Assembly (NCBI GenBank): GCA_002633025.1
Contig: NMRB01000719.1
Location: forward strand, 180,055-244,054
Reading direction: 5' to 3'
DNA from: Notospermus geniculatus
Taxonomy: Eukaryota > Nemertea > Pilidiophora > Heteronemertea > Lineidae
Length of the DNA: 64,000 nucleotides
Under the pieces are notes generated by a model. The model was not told the origin of the DNA. It saw nothing but the letters and a program-made list of their open reading frames with translations, and made no database searches. How positions within the stretch are numbered: position 1 is the stretch's first letter; every line of letters starts with the position of its first letter. Made by a program: the position numbers and the translations under genes. This document shows positions 34,601 to 45,840 of the stretch, piece after piece.

Positions 34601-37600
34601 TCCAGTCGAGCCATCCAGCAAACACAGAATAGTGAAGATGAACCAGAGTAAGTTGCTGACAGCTGTTGTATTGATGTATGTTTATGAACAAGACCTTGTG
34701 CTCCTCAATGCATGTTCATCAGATGTGATCGGCTATGTAATAGGAGAATTTACTACTGTTTAGTGTTAGAGGCCGCCACCAGTTAGCGGTCCTAGAACGT
34801 CACGAAATTTGACGTCATAGAGAAGATGTGCACGCCGCAACGTCATCCATAATGACATGGAGGCCATGGCTTACATCTGTGACGGTAAAGTTTTATATCG
34901 TTCTAGGACCGCTAACAGGCGCCCTCTAACGGCAGTAAAGTCTCCCATTGGTATCCAATGACACTGCTAGGATTACATTGGCATGTCTTATGACAGTAGT
35001 TAACCAACCAACAATGAATGTCATATGTCCTTAATTTGAAAATTCCTCCTTTGCCTAAATTCCAGCCACTCCCAACCAGGTACCCTATCTCCAATATGCA
35101 TGTTCCTGCCATCTTTATTTCAGTTCCGTTCCTTTCCAACTCCTACCATTCTGGCCTAATTGTTGCACCCATTTATTCTTTTTGTTCACGTTGTTACTTT
35201 TTAGCGATTTTGGGCAACTGAATGTCGATCTTTGGTAAGATCTATGTGTTCACGGCAGGAAATATTAAATGAATTCATACTCACAGCACTTGTTTGGAAT
35301 GAAAAGGAATGTTCACTAGCCTTCATAAGTAATGGAACCTTTCAACCAAGAAGTCATCCTGAGAACATCAGGGGTTCTTAGCGCTCTCTAGTCCAGTCGC
35401 TTAGCCTCAAAATTCGGCCCCATCGGGACACGGCGGACAAAAGCACCATTTTTTGTATATTCGTTCCTTAGATGACAATCTTCAAATTTGGAGGGGGCGC
35501 CACTCTGGCACCCTTGAGCGTTTTGAGAAAATCTCGTTTCCATGGAAACCGATGCCAAATTTCGTGTATTTTGAAAAATGACGATATCTTNATCCGAAAC
35601 GCACCCGCACCATGCACAAAGGCCAATAGAGAGTTTGAGATTGATTTGATATTTTTAGATGGTATCGAATAATTCGCGCCCCCTGGTGGCCGCTATCTTG
35701 AATTTCAACATGGCCACCCCTCGTTATGTGTTCAGGGGTCCCCCTGAGTCACGCTAGGGTCGGTGGACTTTGAGATTTTTTGCAACTCGCCGAAAAAAGT
35801 TACTTTGAAATTAACTTTGAAATTCAGGAGCCGCTAACACTGACTTCATTGGACTCGAGAACTGAGCTTTGTACAGGAAAATGGGACTCGATGTACAGCT
35901 AACTTTTGAACGGTGGGATTTACACCCCATAAATGTATTACCAACAGATAGAAACATGGTGCCTCGTAATCATATAAGCATGTTTTCAGTAATTTTTAAC
36001 TTGTTACGGAATTGGAAACGGCGTTTTTATGTATTTTGACCCATTTTGTGTTAATTTACATAGAAAACGCCATTTCTTATTACATAACTACTAAAAACAA
36101 TTAAGAACATGTTTTTCTGCTTCTGAGGCACCATGTTTCTATCTGTTGGTAATACATTTATGGGGTGTAAATCCCACCGTTCAAAAGTTAGCTGTACATC
36201 GGCTCCAATTCTCCTGTACAAAGCTCAGTTCTTGGGTCCAATGATAAAGTCAGTGTCCTTAGCTTCAAACGGGATATTCTACTGAAAGAAAGAAAATCTC
36301 AGATGGCGCCCCCTCCAAATTTAAAGAGTACCAATAGATAAACCACCAGAAAAAAATTGGTGCTTTTGTCCGGCGTGTCCCGATCATTTCCATAACCGAC
36401 TAGACTACTCTCTCTTCGTCACCGCACGCCAAGCAGCATTTGTGTGCAGTGACAAGGGAGCGCACAGCTCCTGATGTTCTCAGGATGCAAGGAGTCTGAG
36501 TCCAATATCTTCATTAGGACAAACCTGTCTTGAACCATTTTCTTCATCCAAAAAGCTGTGCTCGGCGTTCCAAACATTTGCCATTGTGTCCATTTTTCTT
36601 GTGGTGTGGCATCAGCATGCTTTCAGTTAGCCAAGAGGTTTAGAACCATAGAAGACTTAGGTATGCCCATCCCCATCCCTGAGATACTGGAAGGATAGAA
36701 ACACAGATCTGATATAGTGTTGTTGCACTCATAGAAAGCTTGGTACTCCAGGTACCGTTAGTTCAGTTCTGTGGATTGCAATGAACAGGCAATTGACGTC
36801 AAATCTGTTATATATTGCAATATTGAAATATATTGCAGTTTTTCATTAAAACTAGAAAGAAGACAGTGTTCTTTTTTGTACCTTTCCTAAGGGTATCTAT
36901 TGGGATGGTACCCCGTTCCCCGCCTGTTGATAGAACTTGTTGTTTGTTCATTGCAACACATATCTGTCTTTGATTGCTGAAGTGTGTTTAGAATATGTTT
37001 GTGTCCCTCCTTAGCCACTGCCATAGAAGCCACCACCCCCAGCCGATGGCTTACTTGAATACAATATATAAAATGACGATTGTATCATTCCCAAATTTGC
37101 ATGTTTTTATCCTCAGTCGGCACGCCAATACTCCTGTTAGTTCAAGAATCAAAACAGGCAGTACAATGAAATCGTTTCGCAGACTGTGAGTTTTGCACAC
37201 ATTCAAGTTATTTCACTCTCTTAACATCACATTGTTGCATTCAGCAAGCACGACCACGTAAGTCACTGTTTCAAAAGTGACGACACCTATTGGTCAGTCA
37301 TGAGTACACATTTACAACATTTCAATCTGATGCAGATCCTAATGTCATAAATTATTGGCAAGTTAACCCAGTAACAATTCAAATTCAACATTCCATGCAC
37401 AAGTCACTAATTGACAGAATCAAATATCTGATATGCATCATACCATTAACTCAATGACAGCAACTAAATTATTCACAGTTAATTGTTCACACCACTTTAC
37501 TATCACGACTGAGATTAAACAATACGAATGAAGTCGGTGAATGTTTTTGTTCCATTTCTGTTTTAAGCGCCTCATACACGATCAATATTATTGCACAATA

Positions 37601-40600
37601 TGGTGGCCCAAAATTGGGCAATTTGTGCTTCTGGTATGAGGGTAGAAGAAAGATTGACAATAATAATTGCCCATTTTGATCCTCATATTGTGCAATAACA
37701 TTGCACGTGTATGAGCCGCTTTATGTCCTTGCCTGAAACCCCATAAGTCACTATGTCTCTAGCATTTTCCAACGTTTTGAAGCTTGAGTCCACACTCCTG
37801 TGAGCCCAGACTGTGCGAGTTTGCTGGGATTTTAGCTGTTTTATCAGCACTATATGGAAAAAATGATCGAAGTGGCTATTTATCAAGCCCGGCTCGCTGA
37901 ACAGTACGCAAAATTGGGCTTAAACGTCGAGCTGGCAGTATTTCCGGAACCAGGTGACAAATACTCTACCATTGTCTTCAGTGTGCTGATTGGCACATTG
38001 CAAAGATGTTGGGCTTACACCCCAGGGCCCGTATGCATAAAAGTGGAATAGGCTTATTCCAGGTATAACCTAACGTTATAACCTTAAGTTATACCTGGAA
38101 TAAGCTTATTCCACCTTTATGCATACGGGCCCTGAGGTTGAAGGTTCGATTCCCGTGTGGTCATAATGTTCTCTCATTTTTTTCTTTTTTGTTTTCCTTT
38201 TCTTAGAAAATTATGTTGACGTTTTCAAAATTTCTACAAAGAACAACTGGTTAATTATTTTTTTCTTAGTGGTGACACTGATAAAATCGTCTACAGAATC
38301 GTTGCATCATCCTGGGCACACCCTGGTGTTCGGACTCGCCGGCAGATTCTGACCCACAAACCCCAGCGGATTAATCTTCAGACTGACGAAAACCGAGAGT
38401 CTGAAGCTAGGCATGCGACCACAGTGTCTATTGGTCATCACGTAGAAACAAGGGTTGAAAAAAGGATAAATTGGCTTCGGAGACCCCCATGTTGCGAGCA
38501 ATGAAACACTACCACCACACCGCCGACTTCCCAACTAAACAAGCTGAAGCCATTGCATATTCATGAGGAGGCCTGTCTTTATTACCAGCTCGACGAACAA
38601 TGCCGATTTTGAAGCTTGCTTGTCAAGCTAGCTCGATAAATAACACTAAATCCACGTACTCCTCATCGAGCGGCTTGACAAATAAGACCGAAAGTAGTGC
38701 TTATTCATCGAGCGGCTCGATAAATAAACCCGGTCAAAAATGATTGCATACTGCTTTGCTCCTTGTTGGCCTGTGTAGTGATTGTAGACCGTGTTGGATC
38801 ATCTGTTCTGTTTGATCATGTGGTGCTTGTACTTCTTGACAGTAAGTGGATTGTAGCCTACGTCGCAAGATGTTCCGGCCAACCTACCGAAAGGTCAAAA
38901 GAACACAATTTGACCATGTTACATGTATCTGTAGAACGGACCTGAAAAATAGTTCTATCAAGCATAAAATAACTGGTAAGGCCATTGGTAGCCTACCTTC
39001 AGACATGCATGTACGGCAAGTTGACCACCGAACTTGGGCAATAAAAATGTCAATCAGAGGTAATGTGCTGATTACCTCTGACAATACCAAATCATATTGG
39101 ACCAAATAGATGAGAAGAAACATCTGCTTCCAGGGACATCCCAGATCTTGATGACGGCAGTTTGAAGGAGGATGTGAAAGGACCTGTACCACTATGTTGG
39201 GATGATCAACTCAAGAAACCTGAGGTGAAGGTGTGGGCGCCAAGTGGACAAACTGCTGAGAAAGTCAAGCCTGTGAGTATCATGATTGAGTCGCCGTTGG
39301 TCATACTCACTATGTGTTGCTTATATTGCATATCAGAAAAACATTTGTTGAACTTGTAGGAAAAACAGAGTTGTCTTGAAGCAAAATTTCTTGAATGATG
39401 AAAAGTTATTTTTAGAAATCCTTTTTTTGGAAGGGCTGTACAGTATTCAATTCATGAAAACTGTTGATTTATTAGGTGCAGTCAGAACAAATTGATGATC
39501 AGGTAATTGATTTGGTATGTAGCCGTGAGGGTTGTTGAGTTTTTCAAAATGGTGACTTGGTGCGGTGGAGTTTGGAAGTTGGGGGCACTTGATTTCTCAA
39601 TGCACTTTTACTAACTATTCTGGCACATGAAGTCTTGATGTGATGTTTTCTGCACTTTTTGTTAAAATCAGAGACTAATACACATGTAGATGTTTTCAAA
39701 ATGTATCCTTTGTGTAGAAGTATCCCTGCAGTTTTAAGAAAGTCTTGGGTTTGACAAAAGTTACTTGTTTGAAAGGGTGACTATGTCTTCAAATCGTTCT
39801 TTCAGAGTGTCAGCGAGACCAAACCAGTCGTATTCAAGAGACTTATTGCAGAAGAACAACCACCATCACAGCTCATTTCACCCCGACGAATGCCATCAGC
39901 TGAAGGTTACAAGGTGCGGCAACGAACAAAAATACGTAAATGGTTGGATGGTACTGATACGAACTTTATGACGATACTAAGTATTGACACTCGAGGAGAG
40001 GAAGAGGACAAAGATATTGAACTGATTGATTATGAAAAGTTGATAAATGACCAGTTTCATCCGCGGGACGGAGGCAGAAAGTTCCCCAAAGATGGCCCGC
40101 CGATGAGTTATAGTGAAATCAATGTACGGCGTAGTATGTCTGGGAAGAGGAAACCTTCAGGTCGTAGTACAGCCCGGTCGAGCAGCGCTGATTCTCGCGT
40201 CGGCTCCGTTGATCCTAAGAATCTCGTTCGACCAACATCGAGGAGCATCACCACCGGTACCCTTCCTGATAGCCCTCTTAAGGTTACACCAGCCAGCCCG
40301 ACTGTTCGGGCGTCACCCATTCGGACTATTGTAACCCAGCCTGTAAAACAGCAATCACCACGGGCTGGTAAAATCATCCGTGGTAAAACAAGTGATAAAA
40401 TGGGCCGTACTCCACCAAGTATAAGTGCTAATTACAATCAAGGCGATACCAGCTATATTCAGATAACTCAGGGGGTCGTGCCCGGTGAAGGACAACAAAG
40501 CGAGTCTCATGTGCCCAACCGGGATGTTGTCAGTGTCCAGGATAATTCGTACATTGTCGATCAGTCTGGAGAGAAACATCTTCCTGAATATTATGGTGAT

Positions 40601-41053
40601 GAAGTACCCCCAGCACCGCATCAAGTGACAAATGTTTCGCCACCGATGAAAATGGCCGTTGATTTACCAATCATGGATATGGGTTCAGAGGTGACATCAG
40701 TCGGCGAGGTTGACGAACGAAAGTCGATGATGAATGCAGAATCACTTCAGGAGATACGGGAAGTTTTGGAAGTAGAGGATACTGGGAATGTTGATGAGGA
40801 TGATGATGATGATGAGCAGGAGACGAAAGATGTAAGAAAAACAATCCCAGCACCAAGTCCAGTGATTGGGAGTCCTACTCCACGATCTGAAGGCATCGAA
40901 GATCCTCTGGAAAGTGCAAATAGAGAAAAAACTGATGTTGAAGAGGAGGAGTTTAATATATCTGTCTCAATCAAACCTCGGGATTCATTTGGACAAACTC
41001 CAGAGGAGGATTCGGTGCACTCCGGAAGTGGCCACCATACTCCAGAGAATTAA
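28631..41053 (+). CDS. Unrecognised ten-exon gene, 728-aa mostly disordered protein
   Basis: Exons 28631-28691, 28825-28849, 30596-30669, 33303-33431, 33944-34189, 34479-34647, 37117-37185, 39134-39272, 39476-39502 and 39806-41053. Every junction is GT-AG and the phases agree throughout, giving 729 codons. Exon 1 encodes a hydrophobic leader (MKVTGLIVLTLTIMVASML) like a signal peptide. Exons 5-6 encode the most structured part (LTLEIDPEYYDRFVARKE, then YFSIDGRTGMVVAKNL). The long last exon has a conserved-looking stretch (KVRQRTKIRKWLDG), then Ser/Pro/Arg-rich sequence and an acidic run DEDDDDDE. I do not recognise the family. The leader sits oddly with the rest, which looks cytosolic or nuclear; exon 1 could be an alternative start or belong elsewhere. 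AATAAA at 42083 probably ends the transcript. Confidence 0.75.
29224..30276 (+). repeat. Tandem array, 5 units of 209-211 bp
   Basis: Units start with CCTGATCTGACACACTAAC at 29224, 29435, 29646, 29855 and 30066 and are very similar. In intron 2 of the ten-exon gene. Confidence 0.95.
30768..31437 (+). repeat. 32-bp minisatellite
   Basis: Unit of 32 bp containing TTTCGACCATTTCCTTTCAC and ATTCCAATGGGA. Units before about 30960 are degenerate; those from about 30990 to 31437 are essentially identical. The unit has no stop in any plus-strand frame and 32 is not a multiple of 3, so all three frames stay open and give the same 32-residue cycle. Intronic. Confidence 0.95.
32281..32635 (+). mobile_element. 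355-bp Harbinger-type MITE, copy 1
   Basis: Ends TGCCGTGTTCACACT / AGGTGTGAACGCAGCA; TTA flanks at 32278-32280 and 32636-32638. It is the near-complete reverse complement of 43204-43558 and has the same length. Confidence 0.9.
33103..33213 (+). repeat. R5 repeat, copy 2
   Basis: CAGAACATGTTCCAGAATTG, AAAACTGGCTGAGCTGGTGC and TTATTCTGAGA match 20638-20735 in order. Confidence 0.6.
33515..33850. repeat. Degenerate oligomer repeat with inverted ends
   Basis: Many 10-12 bp words of the form GTTTACGACGA / GTTTGCGACTA. The edges GATCCACCGACTTTACGACG and CGTCGTAAAGTCAGTGAACC are loosely inverted. In the intron between exons 4 and 5 of the ten-exon gene. Confidence 0.75.
34327..34459. mobile_element. 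Near-perfect palindromic MITE
   Basis: TAGGGACTTCCGGCAAAGCT is mirrored as AGCTTTGCCGGAAGTCCCTA with arms over 50 bp and a short AT-rich loop. In the intron between exons 5 and 6. Confidence 0.85.
34745..34943. mobile_element. R3 MITE, copy 3
   Basis: Same arms as 13543-13744 (CCAGTTAGCGGTCCTAGAAC; CTCTAACGGCAGTAAAGTCT) with a degraded left tip. Confidence 0.8.
35356..36487. mobile_element. 1.1-kb foldback element
   Basis: Outer ends CCTGAGAACATCAGG / CCTGATGTTCTCAGG; nested mirrored blocks CGGACAAAAGCACCA / TGGTGCTTTTGTCCG, then GGTGGGATTTACACCCCATA / TATGGGGTGTAAATCCCACC and ATAGAAACATGGTGCCTC / GAGGCACCATGTTTCTAT. In the intron between exons 6 and 7. No coding frame seen. Ambiguous base at 35591. 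Confidence 0.85.
37566..37720. mobile_element. 155-bp Harbinger-type MITE
   Basis: Ends AGCGCCTCATACACG / CGTGTATGAGCCGCT with TTA at 37563-37565 and 37721-37723. Confidence 0.85.
37990..38165 (+). repeat. tRNA-Val-like sequence split by a palindrome
   Basis: GGGCTTACACCCC can form an anticodon arm with loop CTTACAC (anticodon UAC), and GAAGGTTCGATTCCCGTG is a good T arm/B box. Between them lies a palindrome at 38024-38131 (GGGCCCGTATGCATAA mirrored). Probably a tRNA-derived SINE interrupted by a MITE rather than a working tRNA. Confidence 0.5.
38307..38534 (-). pseudogene. Opsin-like GPCR TM7/helix-8 fragment
   Basis: On the minus strand a 75-codon open frame reads SLLATWGSPKPIYPFFNPCF then YVMTNRHCGRMP, close in form to TM7 and helix 8 of class A receptors and opsins: an NPxxY motif (NPCFY) followed by a TNR.-type helix 8. 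A lysine precedes NPxxY by seven residues, whereas opsin retinal lysine precedes by six, so an opsin assignment is not secure. TTTAG lies just upstream and could be an acceptor. No other exons are visible on this strand, and the fragment lies inside an intron of the plus-strand gene. A stray or pseudogenised last exon is most likely. Confidence 0.4.
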
Positions 41054-42082
41054 ACAGGATTTGAGAAAAGCACGAGCACTCTTTGCTAGGAACATTGAAG
41101 TTTGCACCAACTTTCTGAATTTCACGGTCGATTTCGTACAGATTTGTTGGCCAAAGGGAGGCACGTACCTGGGGCGCCCCCTGGATCCACGCCTATGTGC
41201 AAATTCCATGTGCTTCTGCTCTTCAATCATTCTTTTCTTTCTGTAGTCTGAAGACGAAGACGCACTCTTTCGACTTGAAAGCACTCTTTCGACTTGTATA
41301 CAGACCTTTAGTTTTTGTAGATCCTTCTACGTTGTTCCAAGAACAAATGTTTGATGTATGTGACAGTGTTTGTCTTGATGCTCCCCATTAGTGTGCGTGA
41401 AACTGTTAACTGTCTGTTTCATGGATATTTGTCAATACTGATAGTGACCGTATGTTCAACATACATTATACAGTGTTTCCGCCAGAGGGTACGCAGGGTA
41501 TGCTGTAAGTACCCTCAAAGGAACAGAAACTTCAAAGGGCCATTTTCTTTAATTTCATGGTTTTTTTGCTGATTTGGAAGAATTGCATACCCTCAAAAAT
41601 ATTTCTGGCAGAAACCCTGGTACATGTATCTATAAATAGGTTTCATACTTAGGCCTACTCAGAAACACGACTGCAGTGCTTAATTTCAGTCGTTGGAAGA
41701 ATACCAATGAAAAATTAGATATCATCATCTATTTTTGATAATATGGATAGCCAATTCATTCCCATATAAATGTATACCATCCCTTGAATGACTTTAGAAG
41801 ACCTCCTACCTGGATACTTGCTCTGTGACAGTGAAAAATGTACATGTATTTATAACATACCAAGAATCTTGAGCTTCAGACCGCTCTTCCCAAATTCAAG
41901 TAAGCAATCATGTAAAAGTTTAATTCCTCGTTGTATGTAACATGACATGCCTGTATTTTGATGTGGTGAACTTTAATTTCTTTGGAAGGTGATCTAGTGT
42001 GCCAAAGCATGTAATTTTGATATATCTGATTCATTATCATTAAACTATTTTTCTATCCCTTTTTGACTGTACACCAATAGGA

Positions 42083-42088
42083 AATAAA
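42083..42088 (+). terminator. Poly(A) signal, ten-exon gene
   Basis: AATAAA about 1 kb after the stop at 41053; no other exon in between. Confidence 0.5.
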
Positions 42089-42109
42089 ATACCATGTGTA
42101 CAATAGGCC

Positions 42110-42960
42110 AAGACGTCATCCTTTCCAAAGTAGTGACATCTGAGGATTAAAGGCAGTACTACAATGCTACTGGGTGTGACAAGCTAGCCAACTCGGGGTG
42201 GATACCGAGGGGGGTTCTGGTGGTATAAGATACTGTAACATCTTTTTAATCGCGAAACATCAAACATCTCGCTTGGAGCTTAGCGGCCGCCCGTGTGTCT
42301 GATGTAATCATCGTGTCGTTGCATCGATGGTTCAACGAAACTCTATTCCCCTGCTTGGAACAACATTTTGTACGCTTGCACTGTTTCGAAATGTCTAGGA
42401 GGCGTGGCATCGGACTTTCTGTGAACCTCAGATGCCGGAAATAGCGTCTCAGAGCTTCTAATTCTCAAAATCTTCCTGGGGGAGGTCCCCAGACCCCCGC
42501 CAAATTGGCGCCGGTGAACATGGTGACGGCGCAAGCCAACGGCGCGCGAGAGTCCAGCGGCCTCCACCTTCAGAACCCACCCCTCGAGAAAAGGAACGAA
42601 AGAGAATTGTTGTATTTTGTGCGTCCGTCGCCATTTCCCGCCAAGAAATTTTGGGCGTTCCCCCACCATTGTGTGCATGGGTAAGTAGCTTTCCTCAGCT
42701 AAATGCCGGGTGAAAAGATTCTGTCGATTATTTCGGGCCTAATTTGATTCAGGCTAGGAAAATTGCCAGTCATCCACCCAAAAGAACTGCCCAATTCTTT
42801 CGGGAATTATTCTCCGTATACACCTGTCAACTGTGCGTCTGTCGTCTGCTATAGCAGGTTAGTGGCGGGTCGCGCATGCGCAGATCTGCTGATAGTCCTT
42901 CCGGTTTCTCCTGACAACAGATAAACACCTTTCATGCAGACGATGTGAATCAAAGAAAAA
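42110..42960. other. Intergenic between the ten-exon gene and BTBD19
   Basis: No gene recognised. The GC content and mix of short open frames near 42340-42680 may reflect a promoter/5'UTR region for BTBD19, but no specific element is clear. Confidence 0.35.
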
Positions 42961-45840
42961 ATGGCACAAAACGAGAAGTTTATGAAGGCCGATTTAACCG
43001 GCTTCGCTTTCCATATGAAAAAGCTTCTGAACAACAAGGAAATGAGGTTTGAATTGATCAGTGAGGCGAGAAATGCCGTGTGATATTCAGAATGACTGAT
43101 GCGTATCGAGATACAATGTATAGTCATGTAGTAGTGTGTGTATGCGTGCTGATGTACTGGCTTTGTTTGCATCATTATTCAGTAGAGGGTTTACTCTCAC
43201 TAATGCTGCGTTCACACCTATTGCGAATCGAAATCGGTTTCCGTAAATCGAAATACGGAAATCGATTTGGTTACGTCGGGTCGGGTCACACTACAACTAA
43301 ACCGATTTCGATTCGAAACAAAACGCGTCACACCCAACCCGAAATAAACTACGTCATGACGTTAGGCCTACATTGAATGTATACTGTGCAGTACATAACT
43401 ATTTCGATTTGGCTAATGCGAATCGAAACCGATTCAAATACCGGTTTGGTTAAATCGATATAAAAGTGATCTATTTCGAATTGAGTGTGACGTGTTATAT
43501 CGGAATAGGCCTTTATTGCGAATTCGATTCGATATAAAACCCTAGTGTGAACACGGTATAAGATAGTTCATGCCTGCTAGGAGTTAAACGATTTTATCTT
43601 CTTTCCAAATTGAGGGTTGTGATCAGTTGGTAACATCCGGTAGGCCTACAAGCTGAAATATCATATGCCCTACGGTAACACAAGTAATTGCAATTTCCTT
43701 GCAGTGATATCAAATTTTTGATTGGACCAAATAGAAAAGCAGTTTACGCTCATAAATGTGTGCTGGCGGCTCGTTGTGAGGTGTTCCGTGCCATGTTTAT
43801 CGATCAGGCAAAGTCACCGCTGAATGATGCGCAGGAGGTGCTGTTTGTCCTGTCAGATGTGACACCAGAAATATTCCTGACTGTACTTGAGTTTATCTAC
43901 ACGAATTGTGCCACCATTTCTGGAAAGATAGTAAGTACGGTATATTGATATCCCGAGTCCATCAGGGGGTTCCTGGCTCTTGCTCCCTATAAGTTACAGC
44001 ACACACGCAGCGATGTCACTAATACTAGGGAGCCAGAGTCTGAAGAACCCTGATGATATTCCTAGTGCGTGTTTCAATTGCTTTTTTCGTTATTTTAGCA
44101 AATAATTGAATACGGTGACAAAACGGTTGAGTGTCATGTAGGCTTGTGTGGTAGGCTGACTTGTACAAGCGACTTTAAAACTAAAAAGAACACCTTCAAT
44201 TAGGTTTGATAATTGCCAACACTGACATGATTGAAGGATATTACTGCATGATTTCAGGTTGTGGATGTACTCGGTAGTGCCATTGAATACGGTTTGGATG
44301 ATCTTAGGAAGGTGAGGATTCTCTCTACTGGGCCTGCCTCAATCAGCAGTCAGTTCAGCCTTTCTTTTCCAAGGATACACCTAGAATGACAGTCACGGCT
44401 TTGTCTTCTGAGCCGATCAGGAAGAGAAAGCTTTGATCACCCAGGTTTCCTTTGGTCTGTGAACTGTCCGTTGATAATATGAGTTTGGTGGAACAGAAAT
44501 TCTCCAAAACAGAAGGAAGTTCTTTACTCACAATCTTGCTTTCTTCTTGCAGTTATGTGTGACATACATGTCAGACAACATGAATGTCAGTAACGCCTGT
44601 GAAGCCATGCAAGCTGCTGTAACATATGGCCAGGATGATCTCAGAGAAAAGACACTAACATATATTGAACAGAATACAACGGTAAGTTGGGGTACTGATG
44701 ATCAGACAAATTGGAGGACTACGGTAATCTAATCCATCATGCAGTCACCTCATCTTGATATACATGTATCAAGGTCTACGGTCAGTGGATTGAGCGACAG
44801 TTATAGGAGTAATAGACAAATCCCAAATTGACGAAAACGAGAAAGATCTGTTACTTCCGCCGAAATGGCAAACAGAACCTCAGTCTGAAACCATCTGACA
44901 CTGAATGACGTGACGCAGAGAACCCCACGGCCATGTGACGACAGTGAGTTCGATGACGTTGCGTCAGAGTCTACCATTGCTGAATCATGGATTGCGTCAC
45001 GTCAGCTGGTTTCAGGTTGAGGTTCTGTTTGCCATTTCGGCGGAAGTGCGCAGATCTGGGAATTTGGGATTTGTCTATAGGAATGCTTGTAAGGGCAAGA
45101 TGCAGTCATCGCCTGTGTGGTGAGAAGTCAGGACTAATCATCGTTTCAATGCTACTGATTCTTATTCCAGAACATACTGCGAAGTAAAACATTCCATGAG
45201 ATGTCTGATGACGCTGTGTGTGTTGTGTTGAAGAGTGATCGGCTCCTGGTTGATGAGCTGGATGTCTTGTCAGCAGTTAGGGAATGGGCTACAGTGAATT
45301 CGGTGTGTGCAGTATAAGTAATATCATCTGTATTTATGTGGCTTAAAGGTACCCGATTCTAAGTTGCCTATTTTATTTTAGTATGAGTAGTTGATTACCG
45401 GTATGTCTACATTCTTCTGAAGGTGGTTGCTGGCAGGAGTGTCCGTGAAACAGCCAGGAAAGTTATCCAACATGTGAGGTTACCTCTCCTTTCGGCTGAA
45501 GAGCTGACCACCGTGGAAAAGGAAAATGAAAAAGATAACTTGATATCGGCAAGTATTTCGTTCGAGTTTCCCAAATACTTTGTTTGAGGTTCAACAATTT
45601 CTTATCATCACAGCTTCGAGTGTTTCTCAAAGGAACTTTTCTTGGGGATGATTCTTTGTGATTGGTTGTCTTCAGCTGAGGGGTTCAGTTTGATCAGTTA
45701 CTTCTTTATGTCCTCAGACAGAGATGATGGCATTTGCATGGAGGTTCCATGCCCTGAAGAAAGGGGACAAGAATAATCCATTGACGAGGCGAAGGAAGGG
45801 CACTGTTCTAAGGGAATGCCATAAAGCATTAGATGGGTAG
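42961..45840 (+). CDS. BTBD19: BTB/POZ domain-containing protein 19
   Basis: Seven exons: 42961-43046, 43705-43930, 44258-44311, 44553-44681, 45171-45302, 45423-45548 and 45718-45840. Phases agree and the model gives 291 residues, about the length of vertebrate BTBD19. Residues about 27-105 form the BTB domain (SDIKFLIG, VYAHKCVLAARCEVFRAMF, LEFIYTN). Then comes a BACK-like helical region (VVDVLGSAIEYGLDDLRKLC, ACEAMQAAVTYGQDDLREK) and the C-terminal RRRKGTVLRECHKAL that matches the family's ending. BTB proteins dimerise and often act as adaptors; BTBD19's own role is poorly known. Intron 6 has a GC donor (TCG|GCAAGT). A splice donor overlaps the stop, allowing a longer end (46346-46797). A MITE lies in intron 1 and a foldback in intron 4. 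Confidence 0.92.
43204..43558 (-). mobile_element. 355-bp Harbinger-type MITE, copy 2 (intron 1 of BTBD19)
   Basis: Ends TGCTGCGTTCACACC / GTGTGAACACGGTA; TAA flanks at 43201-43203 and 43559-43561. Reverse complement of 32281-32635. Confidence 0.9.
44806..45083. mobile_element. Foldback MITE in intron 4 of BTBD19
   Basis: TAGACAAATCCCAAATT is mirrored by AATTTGGGATTTGTCTA, and ACTTCCGCCGAAATGGCAAA by TTTGCCATTTCGGCGGAAGT. TATAGGA stands on both flanks (a possible target duplication). Confidence 0.8.

Noticed and set aside
37854-38051. ORF reading MEKMIEVAIYQARLAEQYAK as an exon of the ten-exon gene
   Set aside because: It does not join in phase between the exons at 37117-37185 and 39134-39272, which join each other perfectly, and it runs into the tRNA-like/palindrome region.
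40108-41284. ORFs on the minus strand and in other frames over the last exon of the ten-exon gene
   Set aside because: Shadows of the long plus-strand coding exon.
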